The translations under genes were made by a program, and so were the position numbers. From NCBI GenBank assembly GCA_004791255.1, contig SRUQ01000011.1:1-64000 (forward strand): a stretch of DNA of 64,000 bases. The letters run 5' to 3'. Numbering within the stretch: position 1 is the stretch's first letter; the number at the start of each line of letters is the position of its first letter. Shown here in pieces: positions 56,185 through 63,504 of the stretch. Under the pieces are notes generated by a model. The model was not told the DNA's origin, did not search any database, and worked only from the letters and a program-made list of their open reading frames with translations. Source of the DNA: a bacterium M00.F.Ca.ET.205.01.1.1. Its GTDB lineage: Bacteria; Pseudomonadota; Alphaproteobacteria; Rhizobiales; Rhizobiaceae.

Positions 56185-56222
56185 CGAGCGTTCTCCCTTG
56201 CCTTTGTGGCTTCTTGCAAAAA

Positions 56223-56250
56223 ATTGAACCAATTCTAAAATTGAGTCAAT
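56223..56250. promoter_or_regulatory. Paired operator candidate for the adjacent TetR regulator
   Basis: ATTG-AAC-CAAT (56223-56233) and ATTG-AGT-CAAT (56240-56250): two identical-arm dyads with centres 17 bases apart, also readable as a direct repeat of ATTGANNCAATTC. They lie between the divergent binding-protein gene and the TetR gene. Two dimer sites in tandem are typical of TetR/QacR-type regulation. Which regulator binds is inferred. Confidence 0.65.
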
Positions 56251-56275
56251 TCTGTTTTTATGGCAAGAGGCTGAG

Positions 56276-56890
56276 ATGAGCGGATTGCGGGCAAGGCAAA
56301 AGGCGGATCGGCACCGCCGCATCATCGAGGCGGCGGCGGCGCTTTTTCGCGAGGCCGGCTATGAAGGGGCGAAGATCGAGGCAATCGCCGCGCAGGCCGA
56401 AGTGTCGATCGGCACGATCTACAATTACTACCAAAACAAGGGCGACATCCTTGGCGCCATCGTCTCGATGGAAGTCAACGAGGTGCTCAATGCCGGGCGC
56501 GGCGTCGTCGCCAATCCGCCGGCCAATGTCGGCGACGCGCTCGACACGCTGCTCGGCATCTACATCGAACACTCGCTGCATTATCTCAGCAAGGAGATGT
56601 GGCGGCAGGCGATGGCGATCTCGACGCAAATGCCCGACAGCCCGTTCGGCCAGGCTTATACGGGCCTCGACCGTTCACTCACCGACCAGATCCGCGCACT
56701 GATCGCCCGCCTGCAGGAGATCGACCTTGTGCGGCAGGATATTGACAGCTCGGCACTTGGCGAACTGATCTTCAACAACATGAACATGATGTTCATCGAG
56801 TTCGTGAAGCGCGACGAGGCGAGGATCCCGACCCTGCGCGCGGCGATACGACGGCAGAACCGGATTCTGGTGGCGGCGATCGGGGTGTGA
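56276..56890 (+). CDS. TetR-family transcriptional regulator
   Basis: A 204-residue TetR regulator. The N-terminal HTH is RIIEAAAALFREAGYEGAKI then EAIAAQAEVSIGTIYNYYQN-KGDIL. The C-terminal helical domain (about 80-200) is unassigned, with Met-rich NNMNMMFIEF. It is divergent from the five-gene ABC operon and probably controls it, and itself, through the paired dyads at 56223-56250. Inducer is probably the transported compound or a metabolite. Confidence 0.9.
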   Translation: MSGLRARQKADRHRRIIEAAAALFREAGYEGAKIEAIAAQAEVSIGTIYNYYQNKGDILGAIVSMEVNEVLNAGRGVVANPPANVGDALDTLLGIYIEHSLHYLSKEMWRQAMAISTQMPDSPFGQAYTGLDRSLTDQIRALIARLQEIDLVRQDIDSSALGELIFNNMNMMFIEFVKRDEARIPTLRAAIRRQNRILVAAIGV

Positions 56891-56993
56891 GGAGCAGGAG
56901 GAGGTCGTCGCTTCGGCATTTTTGCAGCGAGTGGCCCTTGAGTTGAATTTGAAACCTGATACAACCTATGAGGGTTGGTAAAAGGGGGGGTAA

Positions 56994-57560
56994 ATGGGAG
57001 CGTTTTCCATCTGGCATTGGGTGATCGTGCTGCTGTTGATCGGCGTGCCTGTTTTCTTCGCTGTTCGCTCAGCCACGAAGCCGTCAGAGAAACCGGGGGC
57101 TCTCGTGGGCTTTGGTGGCTGGTTGATGCTGCTGGCTATCGGTCAGGCATTGTCGCCGCTGCGCACGCTCGCCGACCTGGCCAATTCGGTCAAGGGCTAC
57201 CGGCAGCTCATGAGCCTGCCAAATGGGTCCATGGCGGTGTATGGCGAAGTCGCCCTCAATCTGGCTTTTTTGGCGCTTCAACTGATTGTGCTCGTTTCGA
57301 TGCTGCGGCGAAGCCACAGCTTCCCGCTGTTGTTTCTGTTCCAGTGGGTTGCGATCCCTGTTGTGTTCATCCTGGACACGATCTTGATCTCGTCAACTTT
57401 GGCCGTTCCGGTGAACCAGGTGCTCGCAGGCGATGCGCTGGTGGCACCCATAGCCTCGTTTGTGGTGACCGGCATCTGGGTCGCCTATGTCTATAAGTCG
57501 GTCAGGGTGAGGAATACGTTCGACAGGGCAAGCGCAGCTGGCCGGGTCGCGAGCGCCTGA
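56994..57560 (+). CDS. DUF2569-family membrane protein
   Basis: A 188-residue inner-membrane protein with about four or five hydrophobic helices. GALVGFGGWLMLLAIGQALSPLRTL is the DUF2569 hallmark (GGWL start of the first core helix), with ALNLAFLALQLIVLVSMLRR and FLFQWVAIPVVFILD following. Function unknown. A strong AAAGGGGGGG site precedes the ATG. Confidence 0.8.
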   Translation: MGAFSIWHWVIVLLLIGVPVFFAVRSATKPSEKPGALVGFGGWLMLLAIGQALSPLRTLADLANSVKGYRQLMSLPNGSMAVYGEVALNLAFLALQLIVLVSMLRRSHSFPLLFLFQWVAIPVVFILDTILISSTLAVPVNQVLAGDALVAPIASFVVTGIWVAYVYKSVRVRNTFDRASAAGRVASA

Positions 57561-57623
57561 CATCGCTGGTGCCACCGCTCTGGGAGTTAAATCAGCTGAT
57601 TGGAACCGCCGTTCGCGGCTAAC

Positions 57624-57699
57624 TGGTGCCCCCGGCAGGAATCGAACCCGCGACCTTCGGTTTACAAAACCGCTGCTCTACCAGCTGAGCTACAAGGGC
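57624..57699 (-). tRNA. tRNA-Thr (anticodon TGT)
   Basis: On the minus strand: acceptor GCCCTTG pairs with CGGGGGC (two G-T pairs), D arm GCTCAGCTGGTAGAGC, anticodon loop TTTGTAA giving TGT (codon ACA), TPsiC arm CGGGTTCGATTCCTG, discriminator A and encoded CCA. All 76 bases are consistent with a functional tRNA. No integrase or duplicated 3' end is seen nearby. Confidence 0.95.
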
Positions 57700-57859
57700 A
57701 TGCCGCTTCGGTTAGCCATATTTGCCGCGCCAGTAAAGACAAAACTCCGTTTTGCCTTGCTGATGAGCCCTGCAGGGGCGGCCCGAGTTGGCATCCTGAA
57801 AAGGACCAACTGCCTCCCTATATCTTTTTGAGGTGCAATCGCTTGGGCGAGGCTGTCGC

Positions 57860-58027
57860 ATGATCAGATTTGTCATCATCCTGCCGATCGTCGTCGTAGC
57901 CTGGATGTTGCTGGTGAAGCTCATCAGGGATGTGAAAAACGCCAACATCGACTGGACCGGCGTCACCACCATCATCGGCTTCATAGCGCTGGCATTCTGG
58001 CTGCGGCATATCACCGGGATGGGGTGA
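57860..58027 (+). CDS. Small single-span membrane protein, unknown
   Basis: A 55-residue protein beginning MIRFVIILPIVVVAWMLLVK, a clear transmembrane helix, then a charged loop (IRDVKNANIDWTGVTT) and a second hydrophobic stretch IIGFIALAFWLRHI. GAGG lies 7 bases before the ATG at 57860. No family recognised; codon pattern and ribosome site make it a plausible real gene. Confidence 0.6.
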   Translation: MIRFVIILPIVVVAWMLLVKLIRDVKNANIDWTGVTTIIGFIALAFWLRHITGMG

Positions 58028-58088
58028 GAATAGAGAGTAGTCGGCAGGGAATAGGGAATTGCACCGCCAAAACGCTCGTGGTGCAGTC

Positions 58089-58130
58089 TCGCTACTCGCT
58101 ACTCGCTACTCGCTACTCGCTACTCGCTAC
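58089..58130. repeat. 7-base tandem repeat, six copies
   Basis: TCGCTAC repeated exactly six times in the gap between a small membrane protein gene and the His-rich secreted protein. A similar AGAGTAGT motif on the other side (near 58032) partly matches the complement. It is non-coding and may vary in copy number between strains. Confidence 0.9.
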
Positions 58131-58187
58131 TGAAAAATCTCCTGACCCAGCCGAACCTTTTCCCGCGCCGCGGCGACTGATGGTTGA

Positions 58188-58206
58188 GAGGCGAATGGGT
58201 CGCCTC
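58188..58206 (+). promoter_or_regulatory. Leader hairpin of the His-rich protein gene
   Basis: GAGGCGA-ATGGG-TCGCCTC, perfect 7-base stem, 22 bases before the ATG and followed by a shared AGGAGATCATC ribosome site. The same hairpin stands before the paralogous gene at 59384. Function unknown. Confidence 0.6.
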
Positions 58207-58228
58207 GATCAAGATCCAGGAGATCATC

Positions 58229-58453
58229 ATGTTGAAGCGCAGTCTCACCTCAGGCCTCGTCGCCATTTTCGTCGCCACCGGCGCGCTGGCCGGCACCGTT
58301 CAGTCGTCCTCGGCTCACGGCATGCATCATCATCACCACGGCTACGACTACGGCTACGACGACGACTACTACGGTGACTATTGGTGGTACCACCACCACC
58401 ATCGCCACCACCGTCATCATCGTCATCACGGCGGCGTGGTCATCATCTTTTGA
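58229..58453 (+). CDS. Small exported His/Tyr-rich protein
   Basis: A 74-residue protein. Signal peptide about 1-29 (LKRSLTSGLVAIFVATGALA ... SSSAHG) then a mature part made of His, Tyr, Asp and Gly: HHHHHGYDYGYDDDYYGDYW and clusters of His with Arg, ending GGVVIIF. It may bind metals such as zinc, copper or nickel in the periplasm. Its leader and signal peptide are close to those of the BA14K-like protein at 59384, so the two share ancestry at the 5' end. Confidence 0.75.
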   Translation: MLKRSLTSGLVAIFVATGALAGTVQSSSAHGMHHHHHGYDYGYDDDYYGDYWWYHHHHRHHRHHRHHGGVVIIF

Positions 58454-58474
58454 CGCGAAAAGCTATGTCTGTTG

Positions 58475-58500
58475 AAGGGCGGCCCCGGCCGCCCTTTTTT
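58475..58500 (+). terminator. Rho-independent terminator after the His-rich gene
   Basis: AAGGGCGGCC / GGCCGCCCTT, a perfect inverted repeat with a very short loop, followed by TTTTTT. It lies 22 bases after the stop. Confidence 0.92.
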
Positions 58501-58588
58501 CATTCCGATGAACCTTCGCGATCTTCGGGCGATCGGAAACGCCACGCCGCTTGAACAGTTCTCGCCTGTATTGCCGACAGCCACCCGA

Positions 58589-59200
58589 TCAACCGGATTG
58601 AGGACCTCCAGCCAAGGAGTCGACCGCGGCTGCAGCGCGGAGCTTGACGTGTTCGTAAATCCTCCTTGCAGCCTCGTCTGCGCTGATCGCTGTTACATCA
58701 ATGGCCAGGCTGTGCGGGTGTTTCGCATCAAGGACAGTTGCCGTCCGACTGCGGTGGCGTGCGGCTTTTGGATCGATCGATTTCAGGCGGTCGCGTCGCC
58801 CCGGCGACATCACGCGACGAACCAACTCAGCCTCTTCGCAAAGCAGGCGCACAGGCAGGAAGAGGGCGCGGCGTCGATCCGCCGCTTCTTTTATCTGTTC
58901 GTAGGATGCCAGGCTCCTTCCGTCCCCTTGGGTGCCGGAGTTGGTGAAGATGAAATTGGCCGCGGGATGACTAAGGGTTGCAATGGTGTCCAGGACTGCT
59001 TGGCGGACCTTTGCGGTCTGCTCCCACACAGCATCAGGTAATATGCTGTGACCGTATTCGGTCAGCAGCCCCAAAATTGGATTGTTGATCCAATGATTGT
59101 CGATGACGCGGCCTGGAAGCGCTGTGCCCAGGGATCGGGCGATTGTCAGCTTGCCGGTCCCAGGGAATCCAAGCAGTAGAATAAACACATTCTCAACCAT
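58589..59200 (-). CDS. P-loop nucleotide kinase-like protein (AAA_33 type)
   Basis: A 203-residue ATP-binding protein. LLLGFPGTGKLTIARSLG is the Walker A loop of small kinases (gluconate- or shikimate-kinase fold). RALFLPVRLLCEEAELVRRVM and HSLAIDVTAISADEAARRI resemble the lid and C-terminal part of the AAA_33/zeta-toxin-like kinases. Substrate unknown. The ATG at 59200 has GGAAGG ahead, preferred over one at 59239. It lies on the opposite strand between the two small secreted-protein genes. Confidence 0.7.
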   Translation of the reverse strand: MVENVFILLLGFPGTGKLTIARSLGTALPGRVIDNHWINNPILGLLTEYGHSILPDAVWEQTAKVRQAVLDTIATLSHPAANFIFTNSGTQGDGRSLASYEQIKEAADRRRALFLPVRLLCEEAELVRRVMSPGRRDRLKSIDPKAARHRSRTATVLDAKHPHSLAIDVTAISADEAARRIYEHVKLRAAAAVDSLAGGPQSG

Positions 59201-59343
59201 CGGCCAGCCTTCCGGAGCGCCCAGCAAATTTCGTTGCAATTCCGTCTTTGCGATGACGGCCGCATGGGACCTGCCGCTCGAAGGACCGGACGCTCATAAA
59301 AAAGATTCGAACCTTTTTGCCTGCCGCGACGACAGATGATCAA

Positions 59344-59362
59344 GAGGCGGATGGATCGCCTC
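59344..59362 (+). promoter_or_regulatory. Leader hairpin of the BA14K-like gene
   Basis: GAGGCG-GATGGAT-CGCCTC, 6-base stem, 21 bases before the ATG. It matches the position and sequence of the hairpin at 58188, with the same AGGAGATCATC ribosome site. Confidence 0.6.
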
Positions 59363-59383
59363 CAACGAAGCAAGGAGATCATC

Positions 59384-59686
59384 ATGTTCAAGCGCACACT
59401 CGTTTCCGGCCTCATCGCCTCCACCGTGGCCGCCAGCACGCTGCTCGGCACCGTTCAGCCCTCGGCCGCTCATTCGCATCACCACGACCTTGGCATCGGC
59501 ATCGCCGCCGGCGTTGGCGGTTTTGTCCTCGGCACCCTGCTCGCCCAGCAGCCCCGTACCGTCTATGTCGATGAAGACGGCGGCTCCTGGCACGTCCGCC
59601 GCTGCTTCGACCGCTATTCGAGCTACGATCCGGACTCGGACACCTACATCGGCTACGACGGCTACCGCCACTATTGCCGGCTCTGA
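59384..59686 (+). CDS. BA14K-like small exported protein
   Basis: A 100-residue protein with signal peptide (about 1-30: LIASTVAASTLLGTVQPSAAHS). A glycine-rich hydrophobic stretch (IGIAAGVGGFVLGTLLA) precedes a tail with RCFDRYSSYDPDSDTYIGYD and GYRHYC, the pattern of the BA14K family, named from a Brucella lectin-like immunogen. Role probably envelope-related. Its leader and signal peptide are paralogous to the gene at 58229, but the mature parts differ. Confidence 0.82.
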   Translation: MFKRTLVSGLIASTVAASTLLGTVQPSAAHSHHHDLGIGIAAGVGGFVLGTLLAQQPRTVYVDEDGGSWHVRRCFDRYSSYDPDSDTYIGYDGYRHYCRL

Positions 59687-59711
59687 GAGGAGGGATGTCA
59701 ACGCAGGGAAG

Positions 59712-59734
59712 AGGGGCTCCCGCAGCCCCTTTTC
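59712..59734 (+). terminator. Terminator after the BA14K-like gene
   Basis: AGGGGCT-CCCGC-AGCCCCT followed by TTTC. It lies 25 bases after the stop and also suits the convergent lipoprotein gene ending at 59763. Confidence 0.8.
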
Positions 59735-59762
59735 TTGCGTTTGGGCGGCGGGAAGACCGCGC

Positions 59763-60167
59763 TTACAGGATCGGCAAACCGACCGCGCGGCAGGTCTCGC
59801 CAACGAGCCTTGTATTCGGCGGCTCGTCGCCGATCGCGACAAGCTCGAAGCTGCTTCCTGCATCCGGATAGATCTTGGCGGCGAAAGGCTTGTCCGTTCC
59901 ATTGCCGCCAGAGGATCTTGTGGTGACATGGCCGCAGACGACGATCTCCTGGCGCCCGTTGAGGGTCCGCTCGCCGGCAAGCATCGTCCCGAATTTGGCG
60001 GATGCAGGATCCTGCAAGCGCTGGCGAATACCGGTCGTGATAATCTCCTCCAGGGCGAGCGAGATCGGGATGGGATTGACGCGCTGATTGCCGGCATCGG
60101 GCGGGGGCGTCGCCGATACGCATCCGCAAAGCGAAGCGGCAAGCAGAAGCAGAGCCGGTTTCCTCAT
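59763..60167 (-). CDS. Lipoprotein, unknown function
   Basis: A 134-residue lipoprotein. The signal peptide MRKPALLLLAASLCGC ends in a lipobox with Cys16. The mature protein contains a conserved-looking RQRLQDPASAKFG and QEIVVCGHVTTRSSGGNGTD with PFAAKIYPD, a pattern of small rhizobial envelope proteins I cannot tie to a function. Two Cys (in VVCGH and ETCRAVG) may form a disulfide. Confidence 0.75.
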   Translation of the reverse strand: MRKPALLLLAASLCGCVSATPPPDAGNQRVNPIPISLALEEIITTGIRQRLQDPASAKFGTMLAGERTLNGRQEIVVCGHVTTRSSGGNGTDKPFAAKIYPDAGSSFELVAIGDEPPNTRLVGETCRAVGLPIL

Positions 60168-60295
60168 TCGTGCCCTTTCGAATACAGTCCAGCCACGCCG
60201 CCTGTGGTTGGCGTCAGACAGAGCAACCAGAGATGTACAGCGATTCTATGAGCGTCTAGTCTAATCGTCTCGATCGCCGGCTTGGGGAGGGTGGC

Positions 60296-60655
60296 TTGGA
60301 CGGACAGGATGCGAAGGAAGACCTGATCGAGCCAGTGTTTCGCAACGGCACGGTCACCACAGTCGGCATCCTGCTGGCGTTTTCGCTGGGCTTCATCACC
60401 CATTGGGCCGCCAACCCGATCCCCTGGCAAATCTATCACCTGGTCGCCGTCCTGCCGATCCTGGTCGGCATCGCGCTGCAGATGCGGGCGCTGGCGTTGC
60501 TGCTCGACACGGGGTCGCTGCAGCGGTCGGTCTATGCGCGCGCCAACCGTATCTTCATGGCCGGCCTCATCTGCACGGCCAGTGGCGTTGGCCTGGCGAT
60601 CCTGCTCGACGTCTTCCACGTGGCGGCCAGGAGCGCCCTGCCGGGCGCTGCCTGA
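60296..60655 (+). CDS. Small multi-span membrane protein
   Basis: A 119-residue protein with three hydrophobic helices (about 21-38, 47-67, 87-105) and no signal cleavage site. The start is a TTG with GGGGAGGG close upstream; no ATG fits. VTTVGILLAFSLGFITHWAA and NRIFMAGLICTASGVGLAIL are conserved-looking, but I do not recognise the family. It ends directly at the iclR stop (convergent, adjacent codons). Confidence 0.6.
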   Translation: MDGQDAKEDLIEPVFRNGTVTTVGILLAFSLGFITHWAANPIPWQIYHLVAVLPILVGIALQMRALALLLDTGSLQRSVYARANRIFMAGLICTASGVGLAILLDVFHVAARSALPGAA

Positions 60656-61474
60656 TCAGCCGGCTACCCCGCCGATCATCCTGGTCACCTCGACCGCCGC
60701 ATTGCGCACCAGCGGTCCGATCTCGGCCAGCCGCTCCGGCGTCACCCGCACGGTCGGACCCGATACCGAGACGCCGCCGATCGGTTCGCCGAATTCATTG
60801 AAGATGGCGGCGGCCACACAGCGCATGCCGGGGTGGCGTTCCTCATCGTCGACCGACCAGCCGCGCTGCTTGATAACAGCCAGATCGTGGGCGAGGGCGG
60901 AGATGTCGGAAAGCGTCCTGTCCGTAAAGCGCTGCAGGCCGGCCTTGCGCAGGATGGTTCCAACCCGTTCCGGTTCAAGATGCGCCAGCACCGCCTTGCC
61001 GATCCCTGAAGCGTGGAAGGGACTGCGCGTGCCCGGACGGAAGAAGGCGCGGATCGCCTGGTGCGTCTCGACCTGGCTGACGAAGACCACGCAATCATCC
61101 TCGGCGACGCCGAGATTGGCGGTCTCGCCGGTTTTCTCCATCAGTTCCTGCATGACGATGCGGGCACGGTCGACCAGCTTGCGGCGGCGCAGGAACGCCG
61201 CGCCCATGCGATAGGTCTCGACGCCGATCGACCACAACTGGTCCGACGTGTCGAATTCGACCATCCCATGGTTCTGGAGCGTTGTCAGCATGCGGTAGGC
61301 GGTCGAGGCGGCCAGTCCGCTCCGCGCCGATATCTCGCTCAGCGACAGGCCACTGCCCTCGGCGACGATGGCCAGGATGCGCAAGGCGCGGTCGAGCGAC
61401 TGCACCGATGCGGCTTCGGCCGGACCGTTGAAGGCGCGCGGCCGGCCGCGCTGGCGTTTTTCGATTGTTTCCAT
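60656..61474 (-). CDS. IclR-family transcriptional regulator of the glyoxylate locus
   Basis: A 272-residue IclR regulator. The winged HTH (LDRALRILAIVAEGSGLSLS, SEISARSGLAASTAYRMLTT) covers about 25-85; the effector domain (GAF-like) has FVSQVETHQAIRAFFRPGTR then PFHASGIGKAVLAHL, where the family binds small acids. The ATG at 61474 is chosen; longer versions run into the AT-rich control region. It is divergent from gcl, matching AllR/BhcR-type control by glyoxylate. Confidence 0.9.
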   Translation of the reverse strand: METIEKRQRGRPRAFNGPAEAASVQSLDRALRILAIVAEGSGLSLSEISARSGLAASTAYRMLTTLQNHGMVEFDTSDQLWSIGVETYRMGAAFLRRRKLVDRARIVMQELMEKTGETANLGVAEDDCVVFVSQVETHQAIRAFFRPGTRSPFHASGIGKAVLAHLEPERVGTILRKAGLQRFTDRTLSDISALAHDLAVIKQRGWSVDDEERHPGMRCVAAAIFNEFGEPIGGVSVSGPTVRVTPERLAEIGPLVRNAAVEVTRMIGGVAG

Positions 61475-61587
61475 GGCGCCATCCTGCCCGATTTTTTCGA
61501 ATTCACAATGAAAAAGTTTTTCAAGAATGAGAATCGTACGATCGCTGGAAAACAAAAAATATAGGGAAATCAATGTATAGCGGTCAT

Positions 61588-61597
61588 TTTCTAGAAA
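61588..61597. promoter_or_regulatory. TTTCTAGAAA dyad between iclR and gcl
   Basis: A perfect 10-base palindrome inside a longer imperfect one (CATTTTCTAGAAATG) in an AT-rich 213-base divergent region. IclR-type sites are short AT-rich dyads, so this is a candidate operator. Confidence 0.4.
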
Positions 61598-61687
61598 TGA
61601 AAAAATATTCTGAAAAAATTGAAAAATAACCGGCTTGCTGGCAATCTCGGTCATCCAACAATGACAACCCTATGGAGGGCTGGAAAA

Positions 61688-63469
61688 ATGGCCAGGATGC
61701 GTGCGGTCGACGCTGCGGTTCTTGTTCTCGAAAAGGAAGGCGTCGCCTGCGCCTTCGGCGTGCCTGGTGCTGCGATCAATCCGCTCTATTCGGCGTTGAA
61801 GGCGAGGGGCACGATCCGCCATGTGCTGGCCCGTCATGTCGAGGGGGCCTCGCATATGGCCGAAGGCTATACCCGCGCCAAGTCAGGCAATATCGGGCTG
61901 TGCATCGGCACGTCGGGACCGGCCGGCACCGACATGATCACCGGTCTCTACTCGGCAGCCGCGGATTCCATCCCAATCCTGTGCATCACCGGCCAGGCGC
62001 CGCGTGCGCGGCTGAACAAGGAGGATTTCCAGGCCGTCGACATCGCCGCCATCGCTGCGCCCGTCGCCAAATGGGCGGTGACCGTCATGGAGCCTTACCT
62101 CGTGCCGATGGCACTGCAGAAGGCGTTCCACCTGATGCGCTCGTCGCGGCCGGGTCCGGTGCTGATCGACCTGCCGGTCGATGTCCAGCTTGCCGAGATC
62201 GAGTTCGACATCGACGCCTATGAACCGCTCGCGCCGTTCAAGCCAGCGATGACCCGTGCGCAGGCCGAAAAGGCTCTGGCGATGCTCAACGCGGCCGAAA
62301 GGCCGCTGATCGTCGCCGGCGGCGGCATCATCAACGCCGATGCCTCGGATCTCTTGATCGAATTCGCCGAAATATCGGGCGTGCCTGTCATCCCGACGCT
62401 GATGGGCTGGGGCGCGATCCCCGACGACCACCGGCTGATGGCCGGCATGTGCGGGCTGCAGACCTCGCACCGCTATGGCAACGCGACGATGCTGGAAGCC
62501 GACTTCGTCTTCGGCATCGGCAACCGCTGGGCCAACCGCCATACCGGCTCCATCGACGTCTACACCAAGGGCAAGACGTTCATTCATGTCGATATCGAGC
62601 CGACGCAGATCGGCCGGGTCTTCGCGCCGGACCTGGGTGTCGTCTCGGATGCGGGTGCGGCGCTGAAGATGCTGCTCGATGTCGCCACCGAGTGGAAGAC
62701 GGCGGGCAGACTGCGCGACTGGTCGGGGTGGGCGAAGGAATGCCAGGCCCGCAAGAAGACGATGAAGCGCAAGACGCATTTCGACCAAGTTCCGCTGAAG
62801 CCGCAGCGCGTCTATGAGGAGATGAACAAGGCGTTCGGCCGCGACGTCACCTACGTCACCACGATCGGCCTGTCGCAGATCGCCGGCGCGCAGTTCCTGC
62901 ATGTGTACAAGCCGCGCAACTGGATCAATTGCGGCCAGGCCGGCCCACTCGGCTGGACGCTGCCGGCAGCGCTCGGCGTGCGCGCCGCCGATCCCGACCG
63001 CACCATCGTCGCGCTGTCGGGCGACTATGATTTCCAGTTCATGATCGAGGAGCTGGCGGTCGGCGCCCAGCACAAGCTGCCCTACATCCATGTCGTCGTG
63101 AACAACGCCTATCTCGGCCTCATCCGCCAGTCGCAGCGCGGCTTTTCGATGGATTACGAGGTGAGCCTGGCCTTCGAGAACATCAACCGATCAGGCGATC
63201 CCGAGGCCGGTTACGGCGTCGACCATGTCGCCGTTGCCGAGGCGATGGGTTGCAAGGCTGTCAGGGTGCGCAAGCCGGAAGAATTCGCCGGCGCGTTCAA
63301 GGAGGCGCAACGGTTGATGAAGGAGCACCGGGTTCCGGTGGTGCTCGAATTCATCCTCGAGCGCGTCACCAACATCTCCATGGGCACCGAGATCGACAAG
63401 ATCACCGAATTCGAGGACCTTGCCGAAAACCACGAAGATGCGCCGACGGCGATCGTCATGCTCGACTAG
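61688..63469 (+). CDS. gcl: Glyoxylate carboligase (tartronate-semialdehyde synthase)
   Basis: A 593-residue thiamine-diphosphate enzyme joining two glyoxylates to tartronate semialdehyde and CO2. N-terminal CAFGVPGAAINPLYSALKAR has Val where related enzymes carry the ThDP-activating Glu, a known feature of Gcl. The ThDP/Mg2+ motif is ALSGDYDFQFMIEELAVG ... HVVVNNAYLGLIRQSQR. Length fits. GGAGGG lies before the ATG at 61688. It leads the operon with hyi 35 bases downstream, in the glyoxylate-to-glycerate route. Confidence 0.95.
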   Translation: MARMRAVDAAVLVLEKEGVACAFGVPGAAINPLYSALKARGTIRHVLARHVEGASHMAEGYTRAKSGNIGLCIGTSGPAGTDMITGLYSAAADSIPILCITGQAPRARLNKEDFQAVDIAAIAAPVAKWAVTVMEPYLVPMALQKAFHLMRSSRPGPVLIDLPVDVQLAEIEFDIDAYEPLAPFKPAMTRAQAEKALAMLNAAERPLIVAGGGIINADASDLLIEFAEISGVPVIPTLMGWGAIPDDHRLMAGMCGLQTSHRYGNATMLEADFVFGIGNRWANRHTGSIDVYTKGKTFIHVDIEPTQIGRVFAPDLGVVSDAGAALKMLLDVATEWKTAGRLRDWSGWAKECQARKKTMKRKTHFDQVPLKPQRVYEEMNKAFGRDVTYVTTIGLSQIAGAQFLHVYKPRNWINCGQAGPLGWTLPAALGVRAADPDRTIVALSGDYDFQFMIEELAVGAQHKLPYIHVVVNNAYLGLIRQSQRGFSMDYEVSLAFENINRSGDPEAGYGVDHVAVAEAMGCKAVRVRKPEEFAGAFKEAQRLMKEHRVPVVLEFILERVTNISMGTEIDKITEFEDLAENHEDAPTAIVMLD

Positions 63470-63504
63470 GCGTGCCCAGGGCCGGCAGAAGCAGGAGAAA
63501 AAGA

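Noticed and set aside
57624..57860. tRNA-Thr as an island attachment site
   Set aside because: No integrase, no repeated tRNA 3' end and no mobile genes follow; neighbours are small chromosomal genes.
58320..58440. His-codon array as a CRISPR-like or tandem repeat
   Set aside because: The periodicity comes from CAC/CAT codons of a His-rich protein; there are no regular spacers.
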